A stretch of 7,850 nt of DNA from an uncultured Alphaproteobacteria bacterium (lineage in GTDB: Bacteria; Pseudomonadota; Alphaproteobacteria; Micavibrionales; Micavibrionaceae). The translations under genes were made by a program, and so were the position numbers. Positions 6,768 to 7,850 of this stretch are shown in pieces (within the stretch, counting starts at the first letter, position 1; each line of letters begins with the position of its first letter). The notes below the pieces were generated by a model. It was not told where the DNA came from, did no database searches, and saw only the letters and a list, made by a program, of their open reading frames with translations. Location of the stretch: positions 1-7,850 of the forward strand of contig CAKZKV010000038.1 of NCBI GenBank assembly GCA_937124505.1, given 5' to 3'.

Positions 6768-6844
6768 GGGCCAGTAGCTCAGTTGGTTAGAGCGGTCCGC
6801 TCATAACGGATTGGTCGCTGGTTCAAGTCCGGCCTGGCCCACCA
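6768..6844 (+). tRNA. tRNA with CAU anticodon, probably tRNA-Ile2 (lysidine tRNA)
   Basis: The full cloverleaf can be drawn. The acceptor stem is GGGCCAG (6768-6774) with CTGGCCC (6834-6840), then A and encoded CCA (6842-6844). The D arm is GCTC/GAGC (6777-6780, 6790-6793). The anticodon stem is 6795-6799/6807-6811, with loop CTCATAA and anticodon CAT at 6802-6804. The T arm is 6817-6821/6829-6833 with loop TTCAAGT. A CAU anticodon can mean initiator Met, elongator Met or Ile2. The C4-G69 and C5-G68 acceptor pairs are those that E. coli TilS prefers when it modifies C34 to lysidine, and the 3' half (TTGGTCGCTGGTTCAAGTCC) matches E. coli tRNA-Ile2 as I remember it. A Watson-Crick first pair G-C (G6768-C6840) argues against initiator tRNA. 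On balance it reads AUA codons as Ile. Confidence 0.93.
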
Positions 6845-6924
6845 TTTAATTTTACAAGCTGCAAGCAAAAAGAAACTTACTATAGACCCCGTGGTCAGAT
6901 ATTACATACCTGACGGCGGACAAT

Positions 6925-6956
6925 AACGTCATGACGTTTCTTACAAACTTCTTACA
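6925..6956. repeat. Perfect palindrome next to an 11-bp-spaced direct repeat
   Basis: AACGTCATGACGTT (6925-6938) is a perfect 14-base palindrome. It is followed by TTCTTACA twice (6938-6945 and 6949-6956), start to start 11 bases. On the minus strand this reads CTGTAAG-AAGT-TTGTAAG, a seven-plus-four-plus-seven layout like the tandem sites of PhoB/OmpR-type regulators. The sites lie between the tRNA and the decayed receiver gene, with no intact gene directly downstream on either strand. The remaining bases of 6845-7040 show a TATAAT at 6993-6998 without a matching -35, and no coding sequence. Confidence 0.45.
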
Positions 6957-7039
6957 GTAAACCAACAACTCCTCATGAGAATTACGCCATAATATAATTA
7001 TGTACAACAAAAATTAAAAGGAGGGTAATCCCCCCCCCG

Positions 7040-7401
7040 ATATTCATAGCAGCGGCGTGCAATGCTTCGAATTTTTGCAATGATTACACATCAAAAGGTT
7101 TTGTTATGTAATCACCAGCGCCTATATTTAAACCTTCTATTATATCTGAGGGCAAATCCTTTGCTGTTAAGAAAATAATAGGCGTTTTTTTATCTTTAGT
7201 CCGTATTTTTTTACACAGTTCAATGCCTGACATTTTGGGCATTTCAATATCAAGAAGAAGAAACTCTGGGGCTTAAAAACAATATTCCTGGTAGGCATCA
7301 TAACCATTATCAGTACTGATAACGTCGAAACCTTCCTTACTTATAATATCGACCAAAAATTGAAGTGTTCTCGGTTCATTTTCTGCAATAAAAACCTTCA
7401 T
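7040..7401 (-). pseudogene. Response regulator receiver-domain protein, broken by nonsense and frameshift
   Basis: Read on the minus strand from ATG at 7401-7399, the product starts MKVFIAENEP and follows the CheY-like fold. It is interrupted by TAA at codon 43 (7275-7273). The same frame continues at once as 'APEFLLLDIEMPKMSG' with the phosphoacceptor D51, then 'TPIIFLTAKD' with T79 and 'GAGDYITKPFDV' with K101, to a second TAA (7086-7084, codon 106). The missing last helix is in another frame directly after: 'IIAKIRSIARRCYEY' (7084-7040), the usual KPF...AKI...RR ending. So at least one substitution and one frameshift separate it from an intact gene. The acidic pocket, Thr and Lys positions are otherwise conserved, so decay looks recent, unless the lesions are sequencing errors. 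An in-frame TAG upstream fixes the start. There is no output domain: an intact gene would encode a stand-alone receiver, near 120 residues. It runs divergently from dapB. GC is about 32% over 7081-7440, well below its neighbours, which may mean transfer. Confidence 0.88.
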
Positions 7402-7441
7402 GATCGATACAACATAAATCTAAAACTTTGTTTAAAAAAAC

Positions 7442-7469
7442 ATTATAAGTTTCTAATCTTATAAATCAA
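7442..7469 (-). promoter_or_regulatory. Promoter of the broken receiver gene
   Basis: On the minus strand TTGATT (7469-7464, 4 of 6) is followed after 16 bases by a perfect TATAAT (7447-7442). Start of transcription would be near 7435, giving a leader of about 35 bases before the ATG at 7401. No strong Shine-Dalgarno is seen in that leader. Confidence 0.5.
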
Positions 7470-7516
7470 TTACAGATTATCCGAATTCCTTTCTACTTCA
7501 TCCAACCAGAATTCCT

Positions 7517-7544
7517 TTGACTATGACTTTGTCAGGTGTATTGT
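7517..7544 (+). promoter_or_regulatory. Weak candidate promoter for dapB
   Basis: TTGACT (7517-7522, 5 of 6) is 16 bases from TATTGT (7539-7544, 4 of 6). The leader would be about 70 bases. The same area has TGTATT (7537-7542) and AATACA (7557-7562) as an inverted repeat, and GAATTCCTTT occurs twice (7483-7492, 7509-7518). A TACAAT at 7559-7564 is an alternative -10 but has no good partner. Confidence 0.28.
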
Positions 7545-7619
7545 GAGCACAGATTTAATACAATCCGCACAAAGATATACCACCGGAATCTGCCCAGCGG
7601 ATCATAAGGTAGTTTAAAA

Positions 7620-7850
7620 ATGAGTACGATCATTATTCTTGGCTATGGCAAAATGGGACGGGCCGTCGAACGTGTCTGCCAGAGCCGCGGTCTGGAAGAT
7701 TATCAAACGCTTGATAGTTTTGAGGAATTGCAGGCCCTGGATATCCCCGAAGACAGTGTTGTGATTGAATTTACCTGCGCACCGGACTGCCTGAAAAACT
7801 ACAAATTCCTGATTGAAAAGAACATTCCTGTTGTCACCGGCACGACCGGG
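7620..7850 (+). CDS. dapB: 4-hydroxy-tetrahydrodipicolinate reductase, N-terminal part (3' end outside window)
   Basis: The first 77 codons of dapB, cut by the window edge. The enzyme reduces hydroxy-tetrahydrodipicolinate with NAD(P)H in the diaminopimelate/lysine pathway, in the cytosol. Visible are the nucleotide-binding glycine motif GYGKMG (8-13), 'VVIEFT' (47-52, the family's 'DxxIDFT' strand), and 'VVTGTTG' (71-77), the conserved GTTG loop. GTTG comes at about residue 74, some 25-30 residues earlier than in E. coli DapB, so the segment between the first strand and the 'IEFT' strand is short, as in the compact DapB form I know from Bacteroidetes and others. The ATG is supported by AAGG at 7606-7609, ten bases upstream, and an in-frame TAA at 7605-7607. 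The upstream neighbour is the divergent broken receiver gene, with no lysine-pathway gene beside it. Confidence 0.88.
   Translation, partial: MSTIIILGYGKMGRAVERVCQSRGLEDYQTLDSFEELQALDIPEDSVVIEFTCAPDCLKNYKFLIEKNIPVVTGTTG

Noticed and set aside
7040..7401. Alternative genetic code or stop read-through explaining the in-frame TAA in the receiver gene
   Set aside because: The other genes end normally at TAA, TAG and TGA, and the separate frameshift near the end points to decay or sequence error.
1..7850. CRISPR array, insertion sequence transposase, phage genes or toxin-antitoxin pair
   Set aside because: No regularly spaced repeats, transposase motifs, phage proteins or small paired genes are visible on either strand.

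Overview
The window looks like a piece of a proteobacterial, most likely alphaproteobacterial, chromosome. That is an inference from gene types and the tRNA; no marker here fixes the genus. All intact genes lie on the + strand, stop codons are standard (TAA, TAG, TGA), and base composition is uneven: yifB is GC-rich (58 to 70% in sampled lines), while a decayed gene near 7.0-7.4 kb is about 32% GC.

Left part (1-2057): the C-terminal end of a glycosyltransferase is followed after 6 bases by a complete yifB/comM-type AAA+ ATPase gene. The gap to the next gene (2058-2297) holds a 91-base mobile-type palindromic repeat and a plausible promoter.

Middle part (2298-6714): an unrecognised, cysteine-free, Ala/Ser-rich 443-residue protein comes first. 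A two-gene unit follows, encoding a secreted LprI-like (DUF1311) protein and a LOG-family nucleotide phosphoribohydrolase, joined TAA-ATG. Its promoter appears to put the first base of the start codon at +1, so the mRNA may be leaderless. Then come a soluble coiled-coil GGDEF diguanylate cyclase and a short-chain dehydrogenase.

Right part (6715-7850): a CAU tRNA that is best read as tRNA-Ile2 (the lysidine tRNA), an AT-rich stretch with small repeats, and, on the minus strand, a response-regulator receiver gene broken by an in-frame TAA and by a frameshift near its end. That gene was too fragmented to appear as a long ORF. The window ends inside dapB, of the short form.

The genes are mostly housekeeping or signalling genes with no shared pathway beyond the coupled pair. 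I do not see a convincing new multi-gene system. The best leads are the decayed receiver gene with its intact promoter, the likely leaderless start, the orphan 443-residue protein, and the inhibition-site change in the diguanylate cyclase.
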